Source: Alphaproteobacteria bacterium (lineage in GTDB: Bacteria; Myxococcota_A; UBA796; CAJQPC01). Taken from it: 64,000 bases of DNA. How positions within the stretch are numbered: the stretch's first letter is position 1; every line of letters starts with the position of its first letter. A model generated the notes under the pieces. That model did not search any database. It was given only the letters and a program-made list of their open reading frames with translations, and was not told the origin of the DNA. A program made the translations under genes and the position numbers. This document shows, in pieces, positions 52,584 to 61,567 of this stretch. Location of the stretch: positions 1,112,501-1,176,500 of the forward strand of contig JACKEV010000006.1 in NCBI GenBank assembly GCA_020632795.1. Reading direction: 5' to 3'.

Positions 52584-53531
52584 ATGGCCGACAGTCGCCG
52601 CTATGAGTTCAGCGTGGGTGCCCTCCTGGTGGCCGCCGCGCTGCTGCTCGCGTTCATGGCGGTCAAGGTCGGCGCGGTCAAGGACATCGGCGACAACGTC
52701 CGGGTCACCGCGATCTTCGACGACGTCTCCGGCCTCAAGGACGGCGCCGCCGTCGCGGTCGCCGGGGTCGAGGTCGGCCGGGTCTCCAGCCTGAAGGTGG
52801 ACTTCGACAAGGCCCAGATCGGGCTCATCGTCTCCCGCAGCGCGGACGTGCGCGAGGACGTGATCGTGCGCCTGCGGGCGCGCTCGGTCCTGGGCGAGAA
52901 GTTCATCGAGCTGGTGCCCCAGTCCCCCGACGCCCCCCCGCTCGAAGACGGCGCCATCCTCACCCGCACCGAAGGCCAGGTGGAGATCGATCAGCTCGTC
53001 ACCGAGATGGGCCCGCTCATCGGCGCGATCAACCCCGAGCAGGTCAACTCCCTGCTCACCGCGCTCATCGACACCCTCAACGAGGACCCCGAGCGCGCCG
53101 GTCGCATGCTCGACGACCTGGAGACCCTGCTGCACAACGCGGCGGTGGCCTCGGAGGGCGCCCCCGATCTGGTGTCCGAAGCCCGCGCCACGCTGTCCGA
53201 CACCCGGTCCACCCTCACCGAGTTCCGCACCCTCGCCCGCGACGGCAAGCCGGTGGTCCAGCGCGCCGAGGCGGTGCTGATCAACCTCGAGGCCGCCAGC
53301 GAGGACCTGCCGGGCATCGTCGACGCCATCCCCCCGGTCATCGACAAGGTCGACGCCACGGTCACCGACGCCCAGGGCGTGGTCATGGTGCTCTCCGGCA
53401 ACGCCGAGCGCATCGATCACATCCTCGAGAACGTCGAGGAGATCGACAAGTGGGAGCTTCGCCGCCTGCTGCGCGAGGAGGGCATCAAGGTGCGCCTGAC
53501 CTCCGCCGAGGTGGTCGAGATCGAGGACTGA
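52584..53531 (+). CDS. MlaD-type MCE-domain lipid transport protein
   Basis: 315 residues. One N-terminal transmembrane helix (about 9-29), then the MCE domain (about 36-116: NVRVTAIFDDVSGLKDGAAV, AGVEVGRVSSLKV, VRLRARSVLGEKFIELVP). A long helical C-terminus (about 130-315) with Leu/Ile heptads would make the lipid tunnel of a hexamer. MlaB and MlaC homologs are not present in the window. Convergent with the SRPBCC gene. Confidence 0.93.
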   Translation: MADSRRYEFSVGALLVAAALLLAFMAVKVGAVKDIGDNVRVTAIFDDVSGLKDGAAVAVAGVEVGRVSSLKVDFDKAQIGLIVSRSADVREDVIVRLRARSVLGEKFIELVPQSPDAPPLEDGAILTRTEGQVEIDQLVTEMGPLIGAINPEQVNSLLTALIDTLNEDPERAGRMLDDLETLLHNAAVASEGAPDLVSEARATLSDTRSTLTEFRTLARDGKPVVQRAEAVLINLEAASEDLPGIVDAIPPVIDKVDATVTDAQGVVMVLSGNAERIDHILENVEEIDKWELRRLLREEGIKVRLTSAEVVEIED

Positions 53532-53535
53532 GCGC

Positions 53536-54138
53536 CTACGCGCGCCCCTCCGCCCGGCGGCGGATCTCCACGAGCTGCTTGCGCTGCATGAGGAGGTGGA
53601 TCGGTCGAGCCACCCCCCGCGCGATCGGCGTGGGCAGGACGCGCGGCCGACCGAACAGGTCCAGCGCGACGTGCCCGGCGCGGGCGCGGACGTGCAGACG
53701 CGTGGCCCCGCCGTACTCGGAGAGGACGAAGGTCCAGTTGGCGCGGGTGAAGCTGCGCCGCCACGCGGGGGAGCCCACCGGCGCGGTCGGCGGCTCCGGC
53801 CCGGGGACCCCCAGCAGCAGATAGCGCTCCGGCTCGAAGGCCGTCAGGACGAACACATCGGTCACCCCTGGCAGCGCGGGGAAGACGTCGCCGACGTAGA
53901 GGGCCTGGTGCTCGGGCAGCAGCACCCGCGCGCTGGGCCGCCCGCCGTTGTCCAGGCGGTCGTAGCTGTACCAGCCCGCCCGGTCCGCCCCCATCTGGGC
54001 CAACCAGGGCCACACGGACGCGGGTGGCGCGGCGATGGTGATGGCGTGGTCCAGCCGCGCGATGGGGTTCGGCAGGTCCTCGTCTCCCGGCAGGGAGGCG
54101 GCCCGCTCCTCGGGGGTCGCGCGACACAGCAGGCTCAT
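53536..54138 (-). CDS. SRPBCC (START-like) superfamily protein
   Basis: 200 residues. Contains the START-like pattern LDHAITIAAPPASVWPWLAQ, GADRAGWYSYD, VFVLTAFEPERYLLLGV, and WTFVLSEYGGATRLHVR, matching polyketide-cyclase/dehydrase-like SRPBCC proteins of about 160-190 residues. A basic helical C-terminus follows. Ligand unknown. Convergent with the MCE-domain gene, so any lipid link is only suggestive. Confidence 0.85.
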   Translation of the reverse strand: MSLLCRATPEERAASLPGDEDLPNPIARLDHAITIAAPPASVWPWLAQMGADRAGWYSYDRLDNGGRPSARVLLPEHQALYVGDVFPALPGVTDVFVLTAFEPERYLLLGVPGPEPPTAPVGSPAWRRSFTRANWTFVLSEYGGATRLHVRARAGHVALDLFGRPRVLPTPIARGVARPIHLLMQRKQLVEIRRRAEGRA

Positions 54139-54178
54139 GGGCCCCGGATAGCCGCGCCTGCTGCGCCATCAAGGCGGA

Positions 54179-54598
54179 TCAGGACGGATCCTGCTCCGCG
54201 TCAGGCTCGGGCTCCCGGGGCCGCTCCCGCCGCTTCCGCCGCCCTCGCTCGGGCTCGGCGTCCGCCAGGGGCTTGAGGGAGAAGCTGGCGTGGACCTCCA
54301 GGCTGTAGTTCGTCAGCAGGTCGTGCAGGTCGTCACCCAGGCCCAGGCCCTCCAGGTAGGTGCGGACCTCACGGCCGATCATGCGGACGGCCTCGGTCTT
54401 CACCCGGTCGGAGCTGTCGAGCACCGCGCCCAGGACCTCCTTGGCCTCGCGGAACCCGGGCTCCCCCACCAGGCGGCGGGCGGTGCGCAGGCCGGGGATG
54501 CGCGGTCCCCTGCCCTCGGCGCTGCGCGGGCTGTCGTCCCGGGGGTCCACCCGGCGCTCTCGGCGCTCGTCTTCAGGACGGGGGTCGTCGCCGGGCAT
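54179..54598 (-). CDS. Hypothetical protein, charged, helical
   Basis: 139 residues. Acidic and basic ends (DDPRPEDERRERRV, GRRKRRERPREPEPDAEQD) flank a helical core of about 60-110 residues (EAKEVLGAVLDSSDRVKTEA, GREVRTYLEGLGLGDDLHDL, NYSLEVHASFSLKPL). No signal or membrane segment. Family not recognised; the core looks like a conserved protein rather than a shadow frame. Adjacent to the DinG fusion gene (22 bases). Confidence 0.72.
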   Translation of the reverse strand: MPGDDPRPEDERRERRVDPRDDSPRSAEGRGPRIPGLRTARRLVGEPGFREAKEVLGAVLDSSDRVKTEAVRMIGREVRTYLEGLGLGDDLHDLLTNYSLEVHASFSLKPLADAEPERGRRKRRERPREPEPDAEQDPS

Positions 54599-54620
54599 TC
54601 AGGTCTCCTTTGCAGGGAGC

Positions 54621-57077
54621 TTAGTACACCCCGGACCACGCCGTCTCGAAGAAGCGGGTCAGGCGGTCCACCACCACGCGCCCCGGGCCGATGACCCGGG
54701 TGGCGGGCGGCAGGGAGTGCAGGAAGATGCGGCCGTAGCGCATCTCGTGGAGCCGGCGGTCCAGCAGCACCACCGCGCCCCGGTCGCTGCGGGCGCGCAC
54801 CAGGCGGCCGAAGCCCTGGCGCAGCTTGAGCACCGCCTCGGGCAGGGTGTAGGCGCGGAAGGGGTCGATCCCGCGAGAGCGGATCAGCTCGTGGCGGGCC
54901 TGGGCGATGGGCTCGGTGGGCACCCGGAAGGGCAGCTTGGGGATGAGCACCAGCCGCAGCGCCCGGCCCCGCACGCTCACCCCCTCCCAGAAGCTGTCGG
55001 TGCCGATGAGGATGGCGCCGTCGCTCTCCTGGAACCGGCGCAGCAGGCGCCCGCGGCTGTGGCGACCCTGGATGAGCACCGGGTGGGTGTCGCCCAGCTC
55101 GGCCTCGATGCGGGCCCCGAAGGCGTCGACCTGCTGGTAGGAGGTGCACAGCACGAACGCGCCGCCCCCGGAGGCCCGCAGGAGGGCCATCGCGATGTCC
55201 CCCGAGCGCTGGAGGAAGTCGGGGTGGTCCGGCTTGGGCAGGTCCCGTGGGAGGCCCAGCAGGGCCTGCTCGGCGTAGGCGAAGGGCGAGTCGAAGCGCG
55301 CGGTGCGGGTGTGGGCCGGGTCCAGGCCGAGGCGGCCGAGGGTGTGCTCGAAGCGCCCGCCCACGGTGAGCGTGGCGGAGGTGATGCCCACCGCGTCCAT
55401 GCGGTCGAACAGGATGCCCTGGAGCACCGGCCCGACCTCCACCGGGGCCCGACACACCCGCACCACCCCGCCGCGGCGGGTGCGCTCCACCCAGCGGCAC
55501 CAGGTCGGATCGGGATCGAGCAGGGCCGTACACAGGCTGGCCTGCTCCCCCAGGCGGCGCTCGGCGCGGCCGACCTCCAAGGCGGGCTGGGCCTGCTCCG
55601 GCGGGATCTCCAGGCCGGACAGGCGCTCGGTGATGGCCCCCAAGCGGCTATGGGCGGCGCGCAGGCGGTCCCCCAGCTCGGCGATGGAGGGCCCGGCGGA
55701 GTCCGTCCACTGCGGCCGGGCCGACACCTCCTTGTCGATGCGGCGCTGGGGCTCGACGCCCAGCAGCTCGGCGGCGACGTGGTCCAGGGCCGCGCCGGCC
55801 TCGTCGCGGAGCTGGGCGAGGGTGTCCTCGGCGGCCTCGGTCATGGCGATGAGGCGGGGCTCGTCGTCGGCGAAGCGCTCCCGGATGCGGGCCAGGGCGC
55901 CGGGGCGGTTGCGGCGGGCCAGCAGCGGGGCGACCGCCCGGTTGACCGCGCGGCGGCTGAGGGCCTGGGAGATGACCGAGGTGGCGGCGTCCTCGATGTG
56001 GTGGCCCTCGTCCAGGATGACCCGGTCGAAGCGCGGCAGGATGCCGTCGCCGTCGGTCTGGGACTTGATGAACAGGTCTGCCAGCAGCAGGGCGTGGTTG
56101 AGCACGATGAGGTGGCTGGCCGCCGCGCGCCGCCGGGCCTCGTAGTAGAAGCAGGTGTTGTAGTGGGGGCAGCGGGCCCGCAGCGTGTGGTCGGCGTCGG
56201 ACTCCACCCGCTCCCAGACGTCGCGCTCGACCCGCTCGCCCAGGTCCTGGAGGGAGCCTTCCTTGGTGGTCTGCACCCAGTCGGCGATGCGGGCCAGGTC
56301 CTCGGCGTCGAAGCCCGGGTCCTTCAGCGCCAGCTCCAGCTTGCGGCGGCAGAGGTAGTTGCCGCGGCCCTTGAGCAGCGCGGCGGTGAACCGGATGCCC
56401 CCACGCCGCACGAGCGGCAGATCCGAGGCGAGGAGCTGGCCCTGGAGGGTGCGGGTGTAGGTGGAGACCGCGACCTTGCCGTCGTTGGCCAGGGCCCACA
56501 GGATGGAGGGCACGAGGTAGGCCAGCGACTTGCCGGTGCCGGTGCCGGCCTCGACCACCACCACCCCGCCCGCGTCCAGGGTGTCGGCCACGGCCAGGGC
56601 CATGTCGAGCTGCTGGCGGCGGGGCTCGTGCAGGCCCCCCAGGGCCTGGGGCAGGTCGCGCTCAAAGAAGGCCACCAGGCGGTCGCGGTCGACGGGAACG
56701 AGGCGCTTGCGGGCGGGCTCGACCACCCACAGCGCCCGCTCCACCGCGTTGTCCGTGATGACGACCCCCACGCCCTCGTCGCCGTACCGGTTGGCCAGCG
56801 CCATGTCGGCGGGGGACGCCTTGAGCACGCCGCTGGGGTGGTTATGGATGACCACCTGGCCCGAGCGGGGGCGGCGCAGCAGCGCGGGCACGGCGTCGTC
56901 GGTGCCCCGGCAGTGGACCTCCAGGTGGCTCACCTTGCCGAAGCTGTCCACGTCGCCGATCGCGAAGACCTCGATGCCGCCGGCCTGACGGATCTCCTCC
57001 CGCAGCGCGGCGGCGGCGCGGGGGGTGAAGCGGAGCAGGTCGTCGCGGGGAGGCACCCTCCTTGCTAGCCGACGCAC
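54621..57077 (-). CDS. RadC/JAMM-like domain fused to DinG-type DNA helicase
   Basis: 818 residues, GTG start. N-terminal JAMM-like domain (about 15-125): VIHNHPSG (76-83) with HNHP and S88-P-A-D91, as in RadC. Helicase: Walker A EAGTGTGKS (176-184), KGRGNYLC (Cys243), CPHYNTC (Cys303, Cys309), ILDEGHH (354-360), then GITSATLTVGGRFEHTLGRL, GTDSFWEGVSVRG and QGFGRLVRARSDRG. In E. coli DinG four Cys (120, 194, 199, 205) hold an iron-sulfur cluster; the second is Thr298 here. A 5'-3' superfamily 2 helicase for DNA damage or R-loop removal. Confidence 0.93.
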   Translation of the reverse strand: MRRLARRVPPRDDLLRFTPRAAAALREEIRQAGGIEVFAIGDVDSFGKVSHLEVHCRGTDDAVPALLRRPRSGQVVIHNHPSGVLKASPADMALANRYGDEGVGVVITDNAVERALWVVEPARKRLVPVDRDRLVAFFERDLPQALGGLHEPRRQQLDMALAVADTLDAGGVVVVEAGTGTGKSLAYLVPSILWALANDGKVAVSTYTRTLQGQLLASDLPLVRRGGIRFTAALLKGRGNYLCRRKLELALKDPGFDAEDLARIADWVQTTKEGSLQDLGERVERDVWERVESDADHTLRARCPHYNTCFYYEARRRAAASHLIVLNHALLLADLFIKSQTDGDGILPRFDRVILDEGHHIEDAATSVISQALSRRAVNRAVAPLLARRNRPGALARIRERFADDEPRLIAMTEAAEDTLAQLRDEAGAALDHVAAELLGVEPQRRIDKEVSARPQWTDSAGPSIAELGDRLRAAHSRLGAITERLSGLEIPPEQAQPALEVGRAERRLGEQASLCTALLDPDPTWCRWVERTRRGGVVRVCRAPVEVGPVLQGILFDRMDAVGITSATLTVGGRFEHTLGRLGLDPAHTRTARFDSPFAYAEQALLGLPRDLPKPDHPDFLQRSGDIAMALLRASGGGAFVLCTSYQQVDAFGARIEAELGDTHPVLIQGRHSRGRLLRRFQESDGAILIGTDSFWEGVSVRGRALRLVLIPKLPFRVPTEPIAQARHELIRSRGIDPFRAYTLPEAVLKLRQGFGRLVRARSDRGAVVLLDRRLHEMRYGRIFLHSLPPATRVIGPGRVVVDRLTRFFETAWSGVY

Positions 57078-57148
57078 CCCACCCCGGCAAACCTTGACTT
57101 GTCAATAGAAAAGGGACATGTTGAGAGAGGATGAGCAGGAGTCCAGCG

Positions 57149-58234
57149 ATGAAGATCGTCCTGGCCGGCGGCGGCACCGGCGGGCATGTGTACCCCGCCC
57201 TGGCGATGGGCGACGCCCTGCGCGCCCGGGGCCACGAGGTGGTCTACGTCGGCGACGCCGGGCGGCTGGAGGGCCGGGTCGCGCCCCAGCGGGGCTACGA
57301 GTTCCACGGCATCACCGCGCCCCAGTACCCCCGGGGCGGCGTGCTGGCGAAGTTCGGCTTCGCGGCGTCCCTGCTCAAGGCCATCCTCGCCGCGCGGGGC
57401 ACCCTGCGCCGCCTGAAAGGGGACCTCGTGCTGGGCGTCGGCGGCTACATCATGGCGCCCACGGTGCTGGCCGCGTCCACGATGGGCGTCCACCGGGTCA
57501 TCCACGAGGCCAACGTCGCCCCCGGGCTGGCCAACCGCCTCTGCGCCAAGGTCGCCGAGCTGGTGCTGCTCACCTACGCGGCCTCCGGGCCCCGCCTGGG
57601 CGGCAGCGCCCCCAAGGAGGTCGTGGGCTGCCCGGTCAACCCCAAGGTGCTGGAGGGCGACCGCGCCGCCGCTCTGGCCCACTACGGCCTCTCCGCCGAC
57701 CAGCCGGTGCTGCTCCTCGTCGGGGGCAGCCTGGGTGCGGCCACCCTCAACGCCATCGCCCTCGCCGCCGCCCGCATGACCCCGCGCGCGTGGCAGCTCC
57801 TCTGGATCACCGGGCCCCGCTACCACGAGCAGGCCATGGCCGACCTCGGGGACGTCCCGCCCGGCGTCGCCGTGGTCCACTACGAGGACCAGATGGGGCG
57901 GGCCTACGCCGCCGCGGATCTGGTCGTGGCCCGCGCCGGCAGCTCCACCCTCGCCGAGCTGACCGCCCTGGGCAAGCCGGCGGTGCTGGTCCCCTCCCCC
58001 AACGTGACCGACAACCACCAGGAGGCCAACGCCCGGGGGCTGGAGCAGGAGGGCGCGGCGCGGGTCATCGTGGAGAAGAACCTGGACATCCCCGCCGCCC
58101 TGGACCGCATCGACGCGCTGTTGAAGGACGCGGACGCCCTGGCCGCGATGTCCGAGGCCAGCCGCCGTCAGGGCAAGCTGGACGTGGCCGAGCGGGTGGC
58201 CGACCTCATCGAGGGGCGCTTCGGCGCCGCCTGA
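57149..58234 (+). CDS. murG: UDP-N-acetylglucosamine:lipid I transferase MurG
   Basis: 361 residues. Adds GlcNAc to lipid I to make lipid II. N-terminal LAGGGTGGHVYPALAMGDAL, then VLGVGGYIMAPTVLAA, HEANVAPGLANRLCAKVA, and the C-terminal UDP-GlcNAc site LVGGSLGAATLN, VVHYEDQMGRAYAAADLVVA, and RAGSSTLAELTALGKPAVL. ATG 57149 with ggag seven bases upstream. Not in a mur/fts cluster. Its last 29 bases overlap the convergent gene ending at 58206. Confidence 0.96.
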   Translation: MKIVLAGGGTGGHVYPALAMGDALRARGHEVVYVGDAGRLEGRVAPQRGYEFHGITAPQYPRGGVLAKFGFAASLLKAILAARGTLRRLKGDLVLGVGGYIMAPTVLAASTMGVHRVIHEANVAPGLANRLCAKVAELVLLTYAASGPRLGGSAPKEVVGCPVNPKVLEGDRAAALAHYGLSADQPVLLLVGGSLGAATLNAIALAAARMTPRAWQLLWITGPRYHEQAMADLGDVPPGVAVVHYEDQMGRAYAAADLVVARAGSSTLAELTALGKPAVLVPSPNVTDNHQEANARGLEQEGAARVIVEKNLDIPAALDRIDALLKDADALAAMSEASRRQGKLDVAERVADLIEGRFGAA

Positions 58235-59954
58235 TCAGCAGCCCCAGCGCCAGCAGCGCCCAGCCGCCGCCCCGCGGCCCCGCCCCGCAGCGCCCGCTGG
58301 GGGGCAACACCACCGCGTCGCGCACGAAGAACCCCACGCCCTCGTGGATGCGCTCGCCGTCGTCCACCAGGACCGCGCGCTCCCCCAGCCCGGCGTTGGG
58401 CTCGACGACCACCGCGACCTCGACCGCCGCCTCGGCGACCAGGGTGATGTCCTCGATGAGCACGCCCTCACCCAGGTCCACCAGGGGCAGCTCGGCGAAC
58501 GGGGCGTTGCCCTCGATCCGCACCGTGGCCGCCTCGCCCTGGGCCAGGCCGTCCGGCGTGACGCTGAGCAGCCGGGGCCGCCCGTCGCCGTCCATGACCT
58601 CGAAGGCGTCGGGGAGCACCACCTCCACCTCGCCGCTGCGGACGATGAGGTCCCGCACACCCTTGAGGGCGTCCGGGGCGACAGTGACCGTGGCCAGGGC
58701 CTGATCGACGTCCAGCACCTCGACCTCGGTGAAGGTGATGCCGTCGCCGAGGTCCAGCTCGACGTCGGCCTGGCTGAGCAGAAGGTAGCGCCCCTCGATG
58801 GAGAGGTGGACGGTGTCGCCCTGCCAGGCGCCCGCCGGGGACAGCCCCGTGATCTCGGGGAGGGAGACGTCCAGCGCGAGCGGCGCGGTGCGGTCGCCCT
58901 CGCCGGCCTCGAAGACCCCCGAGACCTCGAACACGTCGCGATCCCCGCCGACCAGGGGCACGATGGCCCAGGGAGCGGTGGGCTCAGCGAGCAGGGTGTC
59001 CCCGCGCCAGACCCGATAGCCCACCAGGGCGTGGTCGGACACCGGCGCGCTCCAGCTCAGGTAGGCCTCGACGTCCACCACCCGCCCCGCCGGGCCGGAG
59101 AGGCCGAGGGGCGCCGGCAGCCGGGCGCGGAACGCGATGTCGCCGTCGGCCGGCACCGACGCGGCGTTGGCGCCGTCCGTGGCCTCCACGAAGTAGGCGA
59201 TGGTGGTGTCCGGCACGCCGGGCCCGGGGATCTCGCCCCGGTACAGATCCCCGCCGACGTGCTGCATGCCGACCGACTGGAGGGGCCCGCCGTCGAACGC
59301 GTAGTTCAGCGTGACGGTGACCCCCACGGCGTTGTCCACCGCGCCGGCCTGGACGACGTAGGGGCCGTCCAGATCCTCGGTGTCCTGGAGCACGGTGAGG
59401 TCGCCGACCCGGGGCGGCGCGATGTCGCCGTCCCAGAGGGCCAGCTCGTCGATGTACCAGCCGGGGCGCTGCACGGTGGAGTCGGTGGTCAGGACGAAAG
59501 CGACGTCCCGCAGGTCCGCGATGCCGGTCAGATCGAGCCAGGCGCGCACCCAGCCGCCGGAGCGGTCGGTGTAGCCGTCGGTCACCGTGTAGCCGTAGAT
59601 GGGGTCCAGGCGCTCCCAACCCGAGCCCCGGTCGATGGCGATCCAGGCGCGGTCGCCGCTGTCGAGGTCGTACCAGTGCAGCCAGGTGAGCATGGGCCAG
59701 CCGACGGCGCCCAGGGGCACCTCCGGCAGGCGCAGGGCGGCCTCGACCTCGTTGTAGTAGGGGCTGTTGAGGCGGGTGGCCCAGCCCGACGCCCCGGTGC
59801 CGCCGCCGGCCGGGCCGTACTCCGAGGGGATGAGGCCCCACTCCCACTGCCCCTCGGTGTCGGCCGGGACGAGGCCGGAGGCGTCCTGCTCCAGGGACCA
59901 GGCCCGGACCGGCTCGGCGGCCAGGGTCACCCCCAGAGCGGCGAGCCCGATCAC
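58206..59954 (-). CDS. Secreted Ig-like protein with MYXO-CTERM tail
   Basis: 582 residues from GTG 59954 (GTGA overlap with the vWA gene stop). Signal peptide IGLAALGVTLAAEPVRA. An N-terminal region (about 20-190) with aromatic-rich beta strands (WLHWYDLDSGDRAWIAIDR, GWYIDELALWDGD) suggests a carbohydrate-binding or MAM-like jelly roll. Fibronectin-type and IPT-like segments follow to about 540. The C-terminus SGRCGAGPRGGGWALLALG then LLIRRRRS matches the MYXO-CTERM Cys-helix-Arg tail, so it is probably surface-displayed. No enzymatic motif seen. Confidence 0.87.
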   Translation of the reverse strand: MIGLAALGVTLAAEPVRAWSLEQDASGLVPADTEGQWEWGLIPSEYGPAGGGTGASGWATRLNSPYYNEVEAALRLPEVPLGAVGWPMLTWLHWYDLDSGDRAWIAIDRGSGWERLDPIYGYTVTDGYTDRSGGWVRAWLDLTGIADLRDVAFVLTTDSTVQRPGWYIDELALWDGDIAPPRVGDLTVLQDTEDLDGPYVVQAGAVDNAVGVTVTLNYAFDGGPLQSVGMQHVGGDLYRGEIPGPGVPDTTIAYFVEATDGANAASVPADGDIAFRARLPAPLGLSGPAGRVVDVEAYLSWSAPVSDHALVGYRVWRGDTLLAEPTAPWAIVPLVGGDRDVFEVSGVFEAGEGDRTAPLALDVSLPEITGLSPAGAWQGDTVHLSIEGRYLLLSQADVELDLGDGITFTEVEVLDVDQALATVTVAPDALKGVRDLIVRSGEVEVVLPDAFEVMDGDGRPRLLSVTPDGLAQGEAATVRIEGNAPFAELPLVDLGEGVLIEDITLVAEAAVEVAVVVEPNAGLGERAVLVDDGERIHEGVGFFVRDAVVLPPSGRCGAGPRGGGWALLALGLLIRRRRSAPR

Positions 59955-60928
59955 GGCTCCGGCTCCAGCTGATAGCGGACCTCGATCCCGGCGCGCGCGG
60001 CGGGCGGGGCGTCGAAGACCACCGCCGGGGGGTCGCGCTCCAGGGTCCACCCGTCGTCGAGCCGGTCGCCGTCCACGGACACGCGCACCGCGTCGGTCCA
60101 CGGCTCAGCGCTCAGGGCGAACCGGGCGGGGTAGTGCACCGACAGCGCGGCGAGCTGCTCGGCCACGGCGCTCAGGTCCGCGCTGCAGATGCTCGCCAGC
60201 ACGCCGTCGGTGGCCTCGACCACCCGCGCGTAGGCGTCGCCGGGGCCGGCGTCGCCCAGGGCCCCCCGGCAGCCCGTGCCCGGGTCCCCCACCACCGCGG
60301 AGAACACGGCGGGCAGGCGGGTGCGCCGGGCCTCGTCGTCCAGCAGCGCGATCGCCTCCAGCACCGGATCGGCGCCGAGGGCGTCCCAGGAGTCGTCGTC
60401 GTCGTCTGAGACCACCACGACGTGCAGGGCGGCGTCGGGGCGGCGGAAGCCCCGGTTGGCGCCGCTGCGGTTCGGCTCCTCCAGGGCGAGGATGAGCGCG
60501 GCCAGGCCAGCCTCCGTGCCCAGGCCCCCGGTGCCCACGCTGACGGCGCTGGCGAAGGCGCAGGCCGGGTCGGTGGCGGCGGGGGTGATGATCCAGGGGT
60601 CGCCCTGGAGCACCCCGGCGCCGTCGGTCTCGACGTCGGTGGTCACCACCCCCAGGTGGTAGCCCAGCTCGGCGTCCTCCAGGGTGTCGACGAAGCCCGG
60701 GAAGGCGTCGGCCAGGGCGCTCTGCTCTTCGGCCATCGAGCCGGTGTTGTCCACGATCCAGAGCAGGTCGACCTTGGGCAGGGGGACCTGGGTGAAGGAC
60801 TCGGTGACGTACACCGGCTCCTGGACCGGCGGATCCTGGCCGCGCACGAAGGTCTCGATGTTGCAGCCCCCAAAGGGAAGCAGCAATACAAGTAGGGCGG
60901 GACCGGAGAGGCTCCGGGCTTGGTTCAT
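59951..60928 (-). CDS. von Willebrand factor A-like surface lipoprotein, second copy
   Basis: 325 residues from ATG 60928. Signal ends in lipobox LPFGGC (GPALLVLLLPFGGC). The vWA domain has DLLWIVDNTGSM (D-x-T-x-S), YHLGVVTTDVETDGAG, EAGLAALILAL and VVVVSDDDDDSW, and ends with a beta domain (RYQLEPEP). Parallel to the 27751 gene in order and motifs; both carry TTDV and a later acidic run. Predicted promoter at 60990-60961. Coupled to the MYXO-CTERM gene. Confidence 0.88.
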   Translation of the reverse strand: MNQARSLSGPALLVLLLPFGGCNIETFVRGQDPPVQEPVYVTESFTQVPLPKVDLLWIVDNTGSMAEEQSALADAFPGFVDTLEDAELGYHLGVVTTDVETDGAGVLQGDPWIITPAATDPACAFASAVSVGTGGLGTEAGLAALILALEEPNRSGANRGFRRPDAALHVVVVSDDDDDSWDALGADPVLEAIALLDDEARRTRLPAVFSAVVGDPGTGCRGALGDAGPGDAYARVVEATDGVLASICSADLSAVAEQLAALSVHYPARFALSAEPWTDAVRVSVDGDRLDDGWTLERDPPAVVFDAPPAARAGIEVRYQLEPEP

Positions 60929-60960
60929 CCGTGGTTCCGCGTGAATCCCTGCCTGTTGAC

Positions 60961-60990
60961 AGGATATCCACACCGACCCCTGCAGGTCAA
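60961..60990 (-). promoter_or_regulatory. Probable promoter of the vWA lipoprotein gene
   Basis: Minus strand TTGACC (60990-60985) and TATCCT (60966-60961), 18 bases apart; five and four of six consensus matches. Expected start near 60954, about 25 bases before ATG 60928. It overlaps the end of the upstream gene at 60987. Confidence 0.5.
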
Positions 60991-61544
60991 CGGCCGCGGC
61001 CCGTTCGGGGGTTCCACTTCATCGCCTCGACCCACACCGCCATCTCGGACTCGCGGTTTTCCTTGCCCACTCGGATGCGCTCGAAGCCGGCGTGCCAGCG
61101 CAGCCGCCACTCGTCGGAGAGGTCGTACCAGCGGGAGACCTGGGTGGGCAGGCCCGCGGTGAACAGCGCGGTGGAGCGGCGCATCGGGCGCGGCAGGTCC
61201 ACGCGCACCATGTAGATGACGCCGTCCAGGACACGCACCGCCCCCTGCTCCAGGACGTACTCGGTGCCGTCGCGGGGGTCCAGCTCGTGGATGGCCTGGA
61301 TGTCGCCCATCTGCACCGAGACCTGATCCCGCGCCGCGTCCCAGGACCGCCCGGCCAGCCAGGACACGTCCACGAGCACGCCCTCGGGGCGCTGGTAGGG
61401 GCCCGGCTCGGGCGGGGCGAGGGGCGCCTCGGGGCCAGCGTCGACGCGCATCGAGGCGGGCACCCCACCCTGGGGCTCCAGCCCGGTGAGGATGGGCTCC
61501 TCGGTGCAGGCGACGACCAGCGAGATGGCGAAGGCGAGCGGCAT
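60987..61544 (-). CDS. Lipoprotein of unknown function
   Basis: 185 residues. Signal MPLAFAISLVVAC, lipobox VVAC. A Pro-rich linker precedes a beta-strand-rich domain (LVDVSWLAGRSWDAARDQ, YVLEQGAVRVLDGVIYMVRV, ALFTAGLPTQVSRWYDLSDE) ending in a Trp-rich, basic tail. No known domain. Divergent from moaD (23-base gap). Confidence 0.78.
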   Translation of the reverse strand: MPLAFAISLVVACTEEPILTGLEPQGGVPASMRVDAGPEAPLAPPEPGPYQRPEGVLVDVSWLAGRSWDAARDQVSVQMGDIQAIHELDPRDGTEYVLEQGAVRVLDGVIYMVRVDLPRPMRRSTALFTAGLPTQVSRWYDLSDEWRLRWHAGFERIRVGKENRESEMAVWVEAMKWNPRTGRGR

Positions 61545-61567
61545 CCGATCCAGGTTATCCCCCAGGC

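Noticed and set aside
57093..57104. Inverted repeat TTGAC-tt-GTCAA before murG as an operator or promoter
   Set aside because: No matching -10 box at a usable distance for murG, and for dinG the site would put the start inside the gene; arms of five bases are too short alone.
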